A DNA stretch of 64,000 nucleotides, taken from Manis javanica. Lineage: Eukaryota; Chordata; Mammalia; Pholidota; Manidae. Position 1 is the first letter of the stretch. Every line of letters begins with the position of its first letter. Both the position numbers and the translations under genes were made by a program. Shown here in pieces: positions 23,591 through 35,580 of this stretch. Under the pieces are notes generated by a model, which had not been told where the DNA came from, made no database searches, and saw only the letters and a list, made by a program, of their open reading frames with translations. Where the stretch lies: the NCBI RefSeq assembly GCF_040802235.1, contig NC_133169.1, positions 41,733,034 to 41,797,033 of the forward strand, read 5' to 3'.

Positions 23591-25994
23591 ACATGAAAAA
23601 TAAACCCACAATTTTGCAATTTACTACTAAATATATTCATAATAGCCATAAAAATAGATTTTAAGATACTTGGTTATTACTAACATTATTCTCAATGCCT
23701 ATATTTTTACTCAGAAATAACTCTGAAAAGGTTTACACAATTTATCTGCTACCTCAAATTAATAAATTCTATACACATCTAAAATAATAAAACACTTACC
23801 TGTAAGAAGTACAAACTAAGGTCTTAATCATTTAACCATTTTTTTTATTAATTACTTAAAATAATTCAAGAACTATTCAAAGCACTGAGGTTTTATTAGA
23901 AGAAAATATTTGTTTTTTTCAGGTGCCTTGTTCCAATCAGGGTGAATATAACACACAAAAATACTTTGTCTCTTTGGCATTTATAAGTAGTCAAAAACCA
24001 TATATTTGTGTTTTTTTCTTATTTGTGTTTAGTAAGTATTGAAAAATTCAGAATAAACCTGGGTCCTAAGAAAAAACAGCAGACAATGTGTAATACTTCC
24101 TACCTTTCAAAATGATTACATGGAATGTTAGGATACATATTTCAAAACTTCAAGGTGTCATAGAACTACAGAGACATTTGTTTTATGCAATAAATAGCAT
24201 AGTATTTGTATCTCCAGCAAAGTTGGGAAATTGTCCACTACTCTGTATTGATTGAACTTTATTGATGAACTTTTTTGCTTGTGTAACAAAAATACCATGT
24301 GATAATTTATTTCATTTACTTTATTTTTCATTCATCTCATAAAAATACTTTTAGATTAGTGAGCTTGAAGCAGAAGTAAGATATAAGAACCAGATATGAG
24401 AGAAATATGTATAAGAAATTATACTATTTTTAGCTCAGACCTCAGCTCACTTAAACTAAAAAAGGTAATTTTGATTTCCTCCAATTTTGAGTCTCATTAA
24501 CTTATTTTTCAGTAATATAATCATAAAAATGTAGACTGAACTAAACTCAACTGGGATATAAAGCTTGTGAATCCTTCAAAGTAAACTTGCAGTTGAAAAA
24601 AAAAGATGGAGTTGTAAAGTAAAAAAATTATTTAGTATGAATTGGAGATAGATGTAAAATAATATAGAGTCTCTCAGTTTGAGGGATATTTGAGAAATAT
24701 GAATGAACATCATTTAAAATACCTTTTTAAGTCAGTATTTGGTAAGTATAAAAGAAATACATATTTCATATAGCCTTGTTTATTTCCATAATATACTTAA
24801 ATATACATCGTTCTATTTAAACTTCAAAAGGATTGAGTTGAAAGACTGCATTACAAATGATTTTAAAGATACTGTTCCTCATGTTTAAAAAAAGTAATTA
24901 GTGCTATTTACAAACATGTCGAGAAATACTGAAGTGACTTTAACTTTGAAATTTCAAATGTGCTTTTGAATATTGTATCTCATATTTAATATATTACAAA
25001 TTGTACATACATACACAACTATATAGTTATGTGTGTGCATACATGCAAATATATTTCTATTTATAATACTTATTTTGTACATGCAAAAGATTTTTTAAAG
25101 ATCCATGAATATTAATGGTGAAGATAAAAAACTAGAATAAATGATGCATTTGTTTTAGTGAGTTTCCTCAGTTCCAGTCAAAAGAACTAATTATTCATGA
25201 AACACATAGGCTGCCTTTCTATAGTAAATAGGATTCAATAAAAAATTGTGTCATTTTCAAATTTCAGGGAGGATAGAATGAATTTTCTATTGTAATTACA
25301 TGTACTTAAATTTTCTATAAATCATGTACTAATATATAAATTAAGGTAAAGATTATTTTGTAGATATTGGCAGAAACCAATGATGATGGCAAATGATTTC
25401 AAATAGTTTAATATTGGAAATTGACAGTAATACTTAACATTCCTAAATTATTTGATAGACTTACCCTAAAACAGACAATTTTTCACAAAGTGTTTATTGT
25501 ATGGATATAGGAATACATACAATATATTTCATAGCATTATGTGTATAATCTAGTAAAAATGGTCAAGCTTCTAGAGATACAAAGATCCAACACATGACCC
25601 AATGTTTAATATTTAATAAGGATATTTGGGTTCTTGTAAGAAATTGGCTTTTATATGTCCATATCTACTCTCCATTAATGAATTACTAAAAATTAATGTA
25701 ACATAAGGTGTAGTACGTAATGCAAGTCACAGTTTATAGGAAATCTCTAAGCCTGATATTCTCTTAAAATAATTAAATTTTCAACTACTGGGATTTCTAA
25801 TTCCTTTAAATTATTAATTGTTTCACAAAGTAAAATAATGTGAGACATTGAATCGATACTCTGCCTATTCTTCCCACTTGCACTTATGTTGATTTTTAAA
25901 ATAAAAATAAAATACTTAAATGAGGCAACAGATGAGACTGTGGGACAAAGGGAGACACGAGGAAAGAGAAACAAGAGCAGCCACGGACCACTTA
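23591..25994. other. Predicted intron of OR copy A, no other gene seen
   Basis: AT-rich sequence between the L1 fragment and the upstream donor block, alignable by eye in patches with 31860-34230 and 45070-49368. I see no further coding sequence. Confidence 0.5.
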
Positions 25995-25995
25995 C

Positions 25996-26250
25996 CGCCA
26001 CGTGTCGGGTGTTCATGATCTAAGCAGGACCAAAGGCCGCTGTAGTGAGCTTCTCAAAGTCAACATTTTTAAAGTGATTTATGCAGACTTTACTATTCAG
26101 ACAGTAGTTAAGAATTTCTTCAGATGGAAAATGAACTTCCTTTAGGTTCTGGAAGAGGGCAATCATGGTCTGTTTAATATAATACTGTAGACAAATCTGT
26201 GCCATCAACTGCTGTGCCTCTGGGAACACAGTTCTCACAGTTCAGTGCTG
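25996..26250 (-). other. Conserved upstream block with splice donor (unit A), candidate 5' exon
   Basis: On the minus strand this block ends in a strong donor, GGCG followed by GTAAGTGG (GT at 25995-25994). It lies 3,094 bases upstream of the OR coding-exon acceptor. The same block with the same donor occurs at 34238 and 49369 before the other two receptor genes. Within it, 26020-26238 is open for 72 codons, but the frame is shifted in unit B and full of stops in unit C, so a non-coding 5' exon is more likely than a protein. I recognise no protein family in the frame. Confidence 0.5.
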
Positions 26251-26559
26251 GCCAGCTGCCCAGGGGTCATTTTAAACAGGTAATGGATCAGTGTGGTCCA
26301 ATTAAAGTAGGAGAATGGAGACAATCAGTGAATAGGTAGACATGGCGTCATACATAGATGTACCCGCAAGATTTCTAAGTTAATAAAAGAATAACGTCAG
26401 GGAACATGTGTGTCTCCTCGCGTTCACTGGGGACATCTGCATGGATCTCCCAGATCATACTGTATATTCCATGGAGCCCTGATTTCCTGTGTCCGCCCTG
26501 ATCTGCCCGGAGAGACGGTCTTGATCCTTGTCTCTGTCAAATACAGTTGTTCATACCTG
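26251..26559. other. Spacer between candidate exon and GC-rich block (unit A)
   Basis: The segment 26395-26550 (CATGTGTGTCTCCTCGCGTT onward) is nearly identical to 34815-34970 of unit B and is partly CpG-containing. No gene is visible. Confidence 0.4.
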
Positions 26560-26663
26560 ATGTGGCCCCCGCCCCTGAGTGATTGAATGAACCGCGTCCC
26601 GTGCCCTGAGCTGCACGGGCAGGTGAGGCGCCAGGCGGCGGGAAGCTGAGTAAAGCAAGAACC

Positions 26664-27525
26664 AATAGAACTCGTGCCTCATATCGAATTTACCGTGTAT
26701 CACAATCCTTCCAAGCGGTAAAGATACCTCAAGACAAGCTGGGCATAGAAGCCACAGGGCATAAATCTGCAAAGAAGTAAAAAACTAACCCTTTCAAACA
26801 ATAAGGCTTCTCTCTCACTTACCAACTTTACATTTCCCTGTATGGCCCCAGAAGATGCCTGGTTAGCCAGAGACGGGTAAGATTCCTCAAGGGAGGAACA
26901 ACCTAAGACAGGCACAGTTGCAGGGGGCCATCAGGTGAGAAACTGGAGATCAACAGAGGTGAGGCTTAGAACCATCCCCTACCCCCCCGCACCCCCGTTC
27001 TGAGAGAAATCTGCTGCATTCGTGGATGTTTTATTGCCCTTGTCTAGCTTGGATTAATACATAGTCTACAGGCACACACCTGATCATCTACATTTGCTCT
27101 CTTGCAACACTAAACTATGTTTTCTACCTTTATCTTGCATCTACCTACCAATTCAGTATTTTATTAAAAATAATAATAATAAAGAAAGAAATGTGGTATC
27201 CACATATAAATCAAGTATAAAAATCAAACGAATATTCATATTTGAACTGACTGTTTATAGTTCATAATGCATGATCAAAACCAAATGTTTCTGTGATGAC
27301 TGCCCTTGTACTATTCACCATGTAACTTATTCATTATCTAAGAATTTGTTCTCCTTGTAAGAACTTGTTCATTATGCTTCAGAAGATTGGAGACTGACGA
27401 AAATTAGGCTTGGGGTGCATTAATGATTATACATTGAGCATTGAGCCCCCTATACAGAATTTTATTGTTGTTAACAACCATTTGATCAATAAATAGGAGA
27501 GATGCCCTCACACACAAAAAAAAAG
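26664..27525 (+). mobile_element. Retroposed ERV 3' end, second copy
   Basis: Closely similar to 11207-12055: the same 3' untranslated region, AAT repeat and polypurine tract (near 27175-27190), and the same LTR U3-R ending in CAATAAATAGGAGAGATGCC, then A's. It lacks integrase and env, so it is a more 5'-truncated copy of the same RNA family. The left junction interrupts unit A after AGCAAGAACC. Possible short duplication AAGAACCA / AAGAGCCA, weak. It has no open reading frame. Confidence 0.7.
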
Positions 27526-27789
27526 AGCCACAATCAATGAGGGTTAGAGTAAGCACAGTCATGTAGTATGTTTTCACAATGTAATATTATTTTTATACTA
27601 TATTAAATGATTTAAGTGGAGACATTTTCAACCTTGTAAAACCCAAATATGTGCCCAGAATGGCATAAAAATAGCAATTAAGTTACATTCATTGTAGGTG
27701 CCATACATTTAAACACTTTGAAGTTAATAAATCCATGAAATGAGCACCAAGAAAAATAAAATATTGTTAACACCCTAACTCCTCTCATC
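27526..27789. other. Spacer, nothing recognised
   Basis: AT-rich DNA right of the retroposed ERV copy. It does not continue unit A, so duplication-unit sequence has been lost or rearranged here. Confidence 0.4.
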
Positions 27790-28430
27790 TTATCTTAGAT
27801 TTGTTTTCCTTTATTTTATATTCCGTATGAATTTATTACATAATGTTATTTTTCTGTCTGGTTTCTTTTACTCAAAACTATGTTGATAATTGAACCATTA
27901 TGAGGTACAGTAATAGATCTTGTCTAGTAGGTGAATAGTACTGTATTGTACAAGTGTTGCACATATCATCCATTGATATTGACATTTCTGTTGTTTTATA
28001 TTCTTGGTTTAACAAATATGGCTGCCATAAAGATAATTGTATGAGCCATGGATGCACACATTTATAACTTCTATATTTGCAAAAATTCCTTGGACACAGG
28101 AATACATGTAAAGAATCAGAAAATATTAAGAAATTGTGCCTAGGTATAAAGCTGACTTGAGCTGATGAGTGACCCATTTGGACACACATTTTTGGAATTA
28201 TCAACTTTTCTATTGTGATAGGGCTGTAATTTTTTTCTTATGATAGCTTCAATTTGCATTTCCCACAATACTAATAATGTTAAGACAACTTTCTTAACAC
28301 TTACTGTCCTTCTAGAACTGATTGTTGGAGTATTTTGACCACTTTTTTGTCTGTTTTGCATAAATGCTTTTGAAATATTCAACTGAATGCAAATGTACAG
28401 CCACTAAAATTTATTTCTTAAGTTTTTAAA
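27790..28430 (-). mobile_element. Old LINE-1 3' end fragment, minus strand
   Basis: Reverse-complement L1 ORF2 C-terminus and 3' UTR. It is recognisable by CTGTCTGGTTTCTTTTACTC and, further right, the counterpart of TTTGCATTTCCC that follows the C-terminal domain. It is heavily diverged. Confidence 0.65.
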
Positions 28431-30086
28431 AATTTTAAAGGAAATCTCTAAATTTGTGTGATTTTCCTAAATTGTGTGACTTTTTCCTATTTTTTATCAT
28501 TGCAAAATATACCAAAATAAAAATTTTGATCTTCATTTTTTTAAAGTACAGTTCAATCATATCAAATACTTTTATAATCTTTTAGAGCCATCAGTACTCT
28601 TTATCTAAATGTTTTCATCTTGCAAAAGTGAAGCTTTTACAGTTGTATCCAGCTGAAGCACATAAGGACCAGAACTTTGACTGCAGGTCTTCACACACTG
28701 TATAATCTGTTTGAAGGGTTTTTGTTCTGATAGAAAAAAGTGGACTTGTTTTACCCAAAATTGAAACTCTTGAGTCACTCTATTTTATCCAAGGTTGTGT
28801 ATGGTTAGTATAGGCTCCCTAAATAACTCATTTTTATACTCAATATCTCTGAGTTGTCATCAGCTACTCATTCAGTAAATTATTTCACTGGTAAATTCTC
28901 TCTTCACTGGTAAATTTCAAATATGTATTTTTAAGTGCCCCTTTTTTGTAGAATACTTTATTTTCCTATGCAGTGAAGCATTTGTTTTTCTCCTTATTCT
29001 AATATTTAATGCATTAAAGAGTAAAATTCAATTACTGATGTAGACATTTCTTGTGTCACTTATTATTTCAGAGGAATGGCTTCTAAAATAGGTTATGTGT
29101 TATATCAAAATTTCTTAGATAAGTTAGCCTTTATAGGTGCCAATATGATTGTGAATTTATGAGGCAGTAGTAAGTAATGGTTTGGAAAATAAAAACTTAT
29201 GAAACACTAATTTTTCCACCCAATATTAAGAAATCATTACAAAATATTTTGGCTGCATTACAGATGGAACTTTATGGTACCATGCCAAATAAATTAAACT
29301 CTCAACCATTGTGAAGAAGGTGATAGGTCCTGATACTCAGAAAAATATACAATAAATAACAAACATGGCAGGGAGAAAATGGAACAGTGACCTCTATTCC
29401 CACAGCAAGATTTATCCCATTAAAATGTGTCATTCAGCAAGGTATATTAAAATTAATGTAAACAACAAAGAAGGTAAATGATAGTTTCTATCAATAAGTA
29501 GGAAGACATTTTTCACTCCTTTAACTAGGGAGACTAAATATTACAGTTTTTCTTTGTCTTCCCTTGTGGAGATATATTTTTTTTACTTTCTAATGATATC
29601 ATTTATTAGTTATCATGTAATATGATATAATGAATCAACTATAATTTAAATATTTAATTTAAATTTCCCAATACATAAATGCTATAAATAAAGACATCAT
29701 ATGTATCACTATATTTCATTCAATTGAATAAATTCGTTAGTAGAGCCTAAAGTTGATATCCACATTGGATTTGTTAAGGATTCTTTGGAGGAATTATTGA
29801 TACTGTTAATATTTGGTGAATCCTAAACATAAATCTAAAATGATCTTTATCAGTATCATTGATCATATCCATTCATTAAAGCAGATACTAGAAGAATTTC
29901 ATTTTATACAGGGTGAATTGAAAGCATAATGTAAAATGAAGTGAATTTTCATAAGAAAATTGCACAAGTCTCAACTGAGCTGTTTAGGAGGGTGCAGCCT
30001 AGTATGTAAAACCCAGTAAGGCAGTGTTTTTCTATATATTTGCAACTCATTCAGTGTCCCAGGAATGCACCTAAACAAGAACTTTA

Positions 30087-31016
30087 TTACTTATGAGAAA
30101 AAAAGTTTATTAGTACTTTTCTTACAGCTTCCTTGACCTGTTTGTTTCTAAGACTGTAAAGGATGGGATTCAAGAATGGAGGGACTATGGTGTAAAATGA
30201 AGATAGAATCATGTCCTGGATGGTTTCAGATGCTACGGAAGGCTTCAGGTACACATAGGTTACGGTGATGAGGAAGACAGACACCACCAGGATGTGAGGG
30301 ACACACGTGGAAAAGGCCTTGCCTCGCTCTCTGGTTGGAAACTTCCGCACAGTGGAAAATATGTGAATGTAGGACATGATGATTAAAAAAAAGCAGCCAC
30401 CACAAACCACAATAGCAGAGATAAAAAGTAAGAGGAAATTGTTGAAGGTGTCAGAGCAGGAGAGCCTCAGCAGAGAGGGGATGTCACAGAAGAACTGATG
30501 GACCACGTTGGACTGACAGAAGGACAGCCGGAATGTGTTACCTGTGTGCACAGCTGCATAGATGAGGCCACTGAGCAGGGAGAACAGTGTTGCCCAGACA
30601 CAGAATCTTTGGTTCATGATGACGGGGTAGAGGAGGGGCTGGCAGATGGCCACATAGCGGTCATGGGCCATGACGGTGAGGAAGAGAAACTCTACATATG
30701 CACAATAAATGACCAGGAAGATCTGAGCTGCACAGCCAGCCACTGAAATGGCCCTGTTGTTAGTGAGGGAGTTGATACAGGCATTGGGGACAGTCACAGA
30801 AATGTAGCACACATCTAAGATGGACAGGTTCCTGAGGAAGAAGTACATGGGCGTGTGAAGGTTCTGGTCAAATGTAGTAGCGGTGACGATGAGAAGATTC
30901 CCTAACAAGGTGGCCAAGTACATCAGAAGAAAGAACATGGGTTGTAGGAACCTTATTTCTCCCCTTTTAATGAATCCCATGAGGAGAAACTCAGTCACCA
31001 TGGTGTAATTGGTCAT
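30087..31016 (-). CDS. Olfactory receptor, OR14-like (copy B), intact
   Basis: A 309-residue odorant GPCR. It has the full motif set: MTNYT glycosylation site, GN in helix 1, HTPMYFFLRNLS, conserved Cys in AGC before helix 3, MAHDRY (R changed to H in the usual MARDRY/MAYDRY), SYIHIFST, KAFSTCVPH and PFLNPILYSLRN. The frame continues 25 codons upstream to 31091 through a splice acceptor (TATACCTTCTGCATTCCAG), so the start is taken at MTN. Compared with copy A, the stretches covering helices 4-5 and 6-7 are nearly identical, while the N-terminus and the part between are more diverged. There is no visible defect, so it is likely a working receptor with unknown ligand. Confidence 0.93.
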   Translation of the reverse strand: MTNYTMVTEFLLMGFIKRGEIRFLQPMFFLLMYLATLLGNLLIVTATTFDQNLHTPMYFFLRNLSILDVCYISVTVPNACINSLTNNRAISVAGCAAQIFLVIYCAYVEFLFLTVMAHDRYVAICQPLLYPVIMNQRFCVWATLFSLLSGLIYAAVHTGNTFRLSFCQSNVVHQFFCDIPSLLRLSCSDTFNNFLLLFISAIVVCGGCFFLIIMSYIHIFSTVRKFPTRERGKAFSTCVPHILVVSVFLITVTYVYLKPSVASETIQDMILSSFYTIVPPFLNPILYSLRNKQVKEAVRKVLINFFSHK

Positions 31017-31037
31017 TTTCTGGAAATGATATTTGAC

Positions 31038-31060
31038 CTGGAATGCAGAAGGTATAAACA
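31038..31060 (-). promoter_or_regulatory. 3' splice acceptor of OR copy B coding exon
   Basis: On the minus strand, TTTATACCTTCTGCATTCCAG has its AG at 31039-31038 and the exon starts at 31037, 21 bases before the ATG. The position matches copies A and C. Confidence 0.7.
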
Positions 31061-31389
31061 ATGAAATATATGGCTTAGAAACACATTTCACAAAATTCTT
31101 TAAATATTTCAGTTGATTGTGTTTCCCTCCATTGTGTCAGGTTGGCCTTTGTGTAAAGAAAATGCCCATCATTATTAGTATTTTGATATGCTCAGTTTAT
31201 TTTCAATTATTGATTATATGGGAAAATTGTAATGGTGTGGTTGTCCCATCTCATCTGATTATGTTATTCAGTGTTCATAGTTTATCAATCATATACAGCC
31301 CATGAGCTTTATTATTTAAGAAAGATGTCATGATTCAAACATAAGTTTAAATATACAACTCACTATATATATAGTTTATGTATTGCTTA

Positions 31390-31860
31390 GACATAAAAGA
31401 GAATGAAACTTGCCATTTGCAACCACATGGGTTGGGCTGCAGAAAAGGATGCTAAGTGAAATAAGTCAAAGACAAATACCATATAATTTCATTTGTATTT
31501 GGAATCTAAAACACAAAACCCAAGAAATAAACATCCCAATCTGAAAGGCACTCATACATACAGAGAACAAACTGGTGGTTGCTGGGAAGAGTGGGGATGA
31601 GGGGTGGGTGAGATAGGTGAAGACAAGGGCCATGAACTTCCATTTACAAAATGAATAAATCACACAGATATATTTACAGCATAGAGATTGTAGCCATAAC
31701 ATTTTAATAATGTTATTCCAAGAATGTTAACTAGACCTATCATGGTGATGATGTCATAATGTTTAAAAATATTGTATCACTATTTTGCACACCTGAAACT
31801 AATACAGTATTATATGTCAATATTAACTTGAAAATAAGGGAACACATCACCATGAAAAAT
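31390..31860 (+). mobile_element. L1 3' end fragment inside OR intron (unit B)
   Basis: Orthologous within the cluster to the fragments at 23090 and 44570, with the same boundaries relative to the OR exon. It includes GTATCACTATTTTGCACACC. Confidence 0.8.
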
Positions 31861-34236
31861 ACACCGAGTTTTTAATAATAGTTATAAAAGCAGTGTAACA
31901 TAATAGGTTATCTTGTAATATTATTCTCAATGAATATATTTTTACTCATAAATAACTCAAAAATGTTTACACTATTTACTGCCACCTTAAATTAATAAAT
32001 TTTTTGTAGGTCTGACATAGGAAAACCCTTATGCACCTGTGAGAAGTACAAGCTAAAGTTTTAATTATTTAACTTTTTTAATGCTTACTCAGGATAATTC
32101 AAGAACTATTGAAAGCACCAAAGTTTAATTGGAAGAATAAATATACTGTCTTGTAAGTGCCTTATTTCAATGAGGGTACAATACATAATATGTTTTCTTA
32201 TTCAAAGATTCAGAGATTTGTGTTTTTCTTATTTGTGTTTAAAAAGTATTTAAAAATTAAAATCATGGGTCCTAAAAAAAAATAGTAGACAATGTGCAAT
32301 CATCCTTTTCAAGATGGTTACATGGAATGTTTAGATATATATTTAAAATGTTCAAAATGTCATAGAACTACAGAGACATTTTGATTTTTACACTAAAGCA
32401 ATCACCATTTGTAACTCCAACAAAAATGGATATTGTCCACTAGTGTTATTGACTGAGCTCTATTGTTGTACTCTTCTATGTAACAAAAATACTATTTGAA
32501 AATTTCTTTCTTCATTTATTTTATTGTTCATTCATATGTTCAATCAAAAAACTGTAAAGAGTTTGAAGAAGTGAGGTATAAGAATCACATATGAGAAAAT
32601 GCATCTATAAACTATATTATTATTGTTAGTTCAGACCTTAGATATATTCTCCAACTAAAACAAAAGTAATTTTGATTTCTTTACAAAGCCAACTAAGTTT
32701 TAGCAAAATATATAGTTAACATAATTTTGGAAAATATAATCATAAAAATATGGACTGAAGTAAACCCACCTGAGATGTAGAGTATGTGAACCCTCAATGT
32801 AAATTTGCAGGTGAAAAAATAAAATATGAAATTTTAAATAAAACAAGGATTAAATGGAAATGAAAGATATATAAATGTATGATAAATAGGATATCTCCAA
32901 ATTCCAAAAATATTCATGGAGACAATTTAAAATATTTTCCCTTTTACATTAGTATTTGGTAAATGTAAAGAGTTCCCCATTCATAAAGCCTTTTATACTT
33001 CTGTAAAATAATGAAATTTACAGTTCTTCTCTTCAAATATAAAAACAATTGACTTGAGAATCTCCAAGATTACAAATGATTTTTAAGTTACTGTTCCTCA
33101 TGTTAAAAAGTTAACTACTGCTATTTACAAACACATTGGAAAATATTGAAGTGAAGAATTTAACTTTGGAAAATTCAAATGTGCTTTTGAATATTGTACT
33201 TTATATTGAATATACTACAAATTGTACATACATACACAACTACACAGCTATGTGTGTGCATATATGCAAATGTATTTCTATTTATAATACTCCTTAGTTC
33301 ATATAACTAAAAGGGCTTTTAAAGATCCATAAGTGTTGATTGTCTAGATGAAATATTAAAATAAGTGATCCATTTGTTTCAACAAATTTCCTCAGTTCCA
33401 GTCCAAAGAACTAATTATTCTTGTCATGGATAACTGCCTGTCTATAGCAAACAGAATGCAATAACAAATCATGCTATTTTCAAATTTCAGTGGAGGAGAG
33501 AATACATGTTCTATTGTAATTAAATACACCTAAATTTTATACTAAAGCCAGGTATATAAATTAAGGTAAAGAATACTTGTACACTTCTGTAGAATTCTGA
33601 AAAATGATAACAAACAGTAAATGAATTCAAATAGTTTAATATTGCAAATTACTAGTAATACATACAATACCTAATTCCTTTGGTGGAATTACCTTAAAAC
33701 AAGCAGTAATTGTTGACTCAATGTTTACTTAATGCATATAAAACTATTTACTTAATATATTTAATAGCATTTGATTTTTAACATAGTAAAAATGGTCAAG
33801 TTACAAGATATACAGAGATCCAAGACCCAGTATTTACTATTTAATTAGGATACTTGGGTTCTTGTGTGTAAGAAACTGGCTTTTTAATGTCCATTTCTAC
33901 TCTTCATTAATGAAGTACTGAAAATCAATGTAACATAACCAGGAATATGTAACACAAGTCATATTTTATAGGAATTCTCTAAGCCTAGTATTTTCATTAA
34001 ATAATTAAATGTTCAATTACTGGGATTTCTTAGCTTTAATTAAATAATCAATTGTTTTACAAAACAAAATAACATGAGACACTGAGTTGGCACTCTGCAT
34101 ATTTTTGCCATTTAGACCCACGTCCATATTTAAAATAAAAAAATTCTCAAATGAGGTAAAAGATTGCAGGGAGACCAGAGTGTGAGGTGAAGGGAGACAC
34201 GTGGAAAGAGAAAAAAGAGCAGCCACCAGCCACTTA
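31861..34236. other. Predicted intron of OR copy B, no other gene seen
   Basis: AT-rich, alignable in patches to unit A. No coding features are visible. Confidence 0.5.
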
Positions 34237-34237
34237 C

Positions 34238-34490
34238 CCCTGCAGATTGCATGTTCATGATCTAAGTGGGAGCAAAGACCATTGTAGTGTGCTTCTCAAA
34301 GTCAACATTTTGAAGTAGTTTATGTGTATTTTCCTATTCAGACAGGAATTGAGAACTTCATCAGATGAAAAGTGAACTACCTTTAGGTTCTGGAAGAGGC
34401 CTTTCATGGGCTTCTTTATATAATATTGTAGACAGATCTGTGCCACCAACTTCAGAGCCCCTGGGAACAGAGTTCTTACAACTCATGGTT
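34238..34490 (-). other. Conserved upstream block with splice donor (unit B), candidate 5' exon
   Basis: Counterpart of 25996-26250. The minus-strand sequence ends TGCAGGG followed by GTAAGTGG, with GT at 34237-34236, 3.2 kb upstream of the coding-exon acceptor. The 72-codon frame of unit A is shifted here (it reads INYFKMLTLRST and ends at 34255), which argues against protein coding. Confidence 0.5.
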
Positions 34491-34959
34491 GGTCAGCTAC
34501 CCAAGGGTAAGTTCAAACAGATAATGATCTCTAGAACACAGTGAGTGAGACACAATTAAAGTAGGAGAATGAAGACAATCATTGAGTAAGTATATATAGC
34601 ATCTTATATAAATGTGCGTGATTACTGTAGCTCTGAGGGGCAGGGTGTTCTCAGCCCGGGACGAGTTAGATATGAATCAGGTAAAACGGAAGTAAGTCAA
34701 GGGAAATGATGGGTTGGCATAAAAAGTTTATTCCTTACAGTGATTTATCCCCCAAGTGATTGAAATTCTGCCATTAATCCGTAATTGCTAAGTTAATAAA
34801 AGAATACAAGTAGGGAACATGTGTGTCTCCTCGCGTTCACTGGGTACATCTGCATGGATCTCCCAGATCATACTGTATATTCCATGGAGCCCTGATTTCC
34901 TGTGTCCGCCCTGATCTGCCCGTAGAGACGGTCTTGATGATTGTCTCTGTCAAATACAG
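34491..34959. other. Spacer of unit B
   Basis: Includes a segment, 34815-34970, nearly identical to 26395-26550 in unit A. No gene recognised. Confidence 0.4.
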
Positions 34960-35580
34960 TTGTTCGTACCTGATGTGTCCCCTCCACCGCCCCGAGTGAT
35001 TGAATGGACCGCGTCTGGTTCCCTGAGCTGCACAGGCAGGTGAGGCGCCAGGTGGCAGTGGCAGGAAGCTGAGTAAAGCAAGAACCAAAGATGAAAGTGT
35101 CCGTCCAGCCTTTAGTCACTTAGCATCACGGCACAAACAGAGGTTGATCCGGAGGAGCCTGACTCCCACTATGCAGAGTCCATTCTAGGGACAGAGCACT
35201 GGTCAGAGGCCAGAGAGGTCGGTGCAGGTGCGGAGTCACCACTACCAAGGGATCTGCAGATGGACGGCTTGTGCGCCCGGGGTCAGAGGGACGAGGAGGA
35301 GGAGGGGCGGGTGCGCAGGCACACATCAGAGGGGAGGGGGGTGCTGTGAGGGTGCGTCCTCCCTGCCCTCCAGGAAGCCGGGCTCAAGGCCCCAGCGGAG
35401 GAGATCCTGCAGTGGGGGCAGGTGGACCTCACACCAGCAGGTCCCACCTGAGAGGCCTGAGTCATTGACTGGGATGTGTTTTCTACATGTTCAGTGTGAT
35501 GATGGAGCATCAAGTATGGTGTGGGGAGGGTAAATTTTCCCTGCAGTGTCTGCTCATTAAAACCCTGAAATTGCATATAG
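34960..35580. other. GC-rich conserved block (unit B)
   Basis: A GC- and CpG-rich island of about 600 bases in otherwise AT-rich DNA. It is collinear with 50200-50800 of unit C, and its first 100 bases with 26560-26663 of unit A. By position, upstream of the candidate 5' exon of a minus-strand gene, it could be a promoter or first-exon region. The open frames in it on both strands are proline/arginine-rich composition artefacts. The splice-donor-like site present in unit C (50301-50307) is degraded here to CTAAGT. Confidence 0.45.

Larger units (their letters stand above)
20600..26663. repeat. Tandem duplication unit A (OR14-like gene and flanks)
   Basis: First of three diverged copies of one block. 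Shared landmarks, in order: the segment ending TTTTTATACTCAAT (near 20720), the OR coding exon (21948-22880), an L1 3' fragment in the intron (about 23090-23590), the donor block (25996-26250) and the start of a GC-rich block (26560-26663). Collinear landmarks recur in units B and C. The unit is cut at 26663, where a retroposed ERV 3' end begins, and the GC-rich block present in B and C does not resume. Confidence 0.75.
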
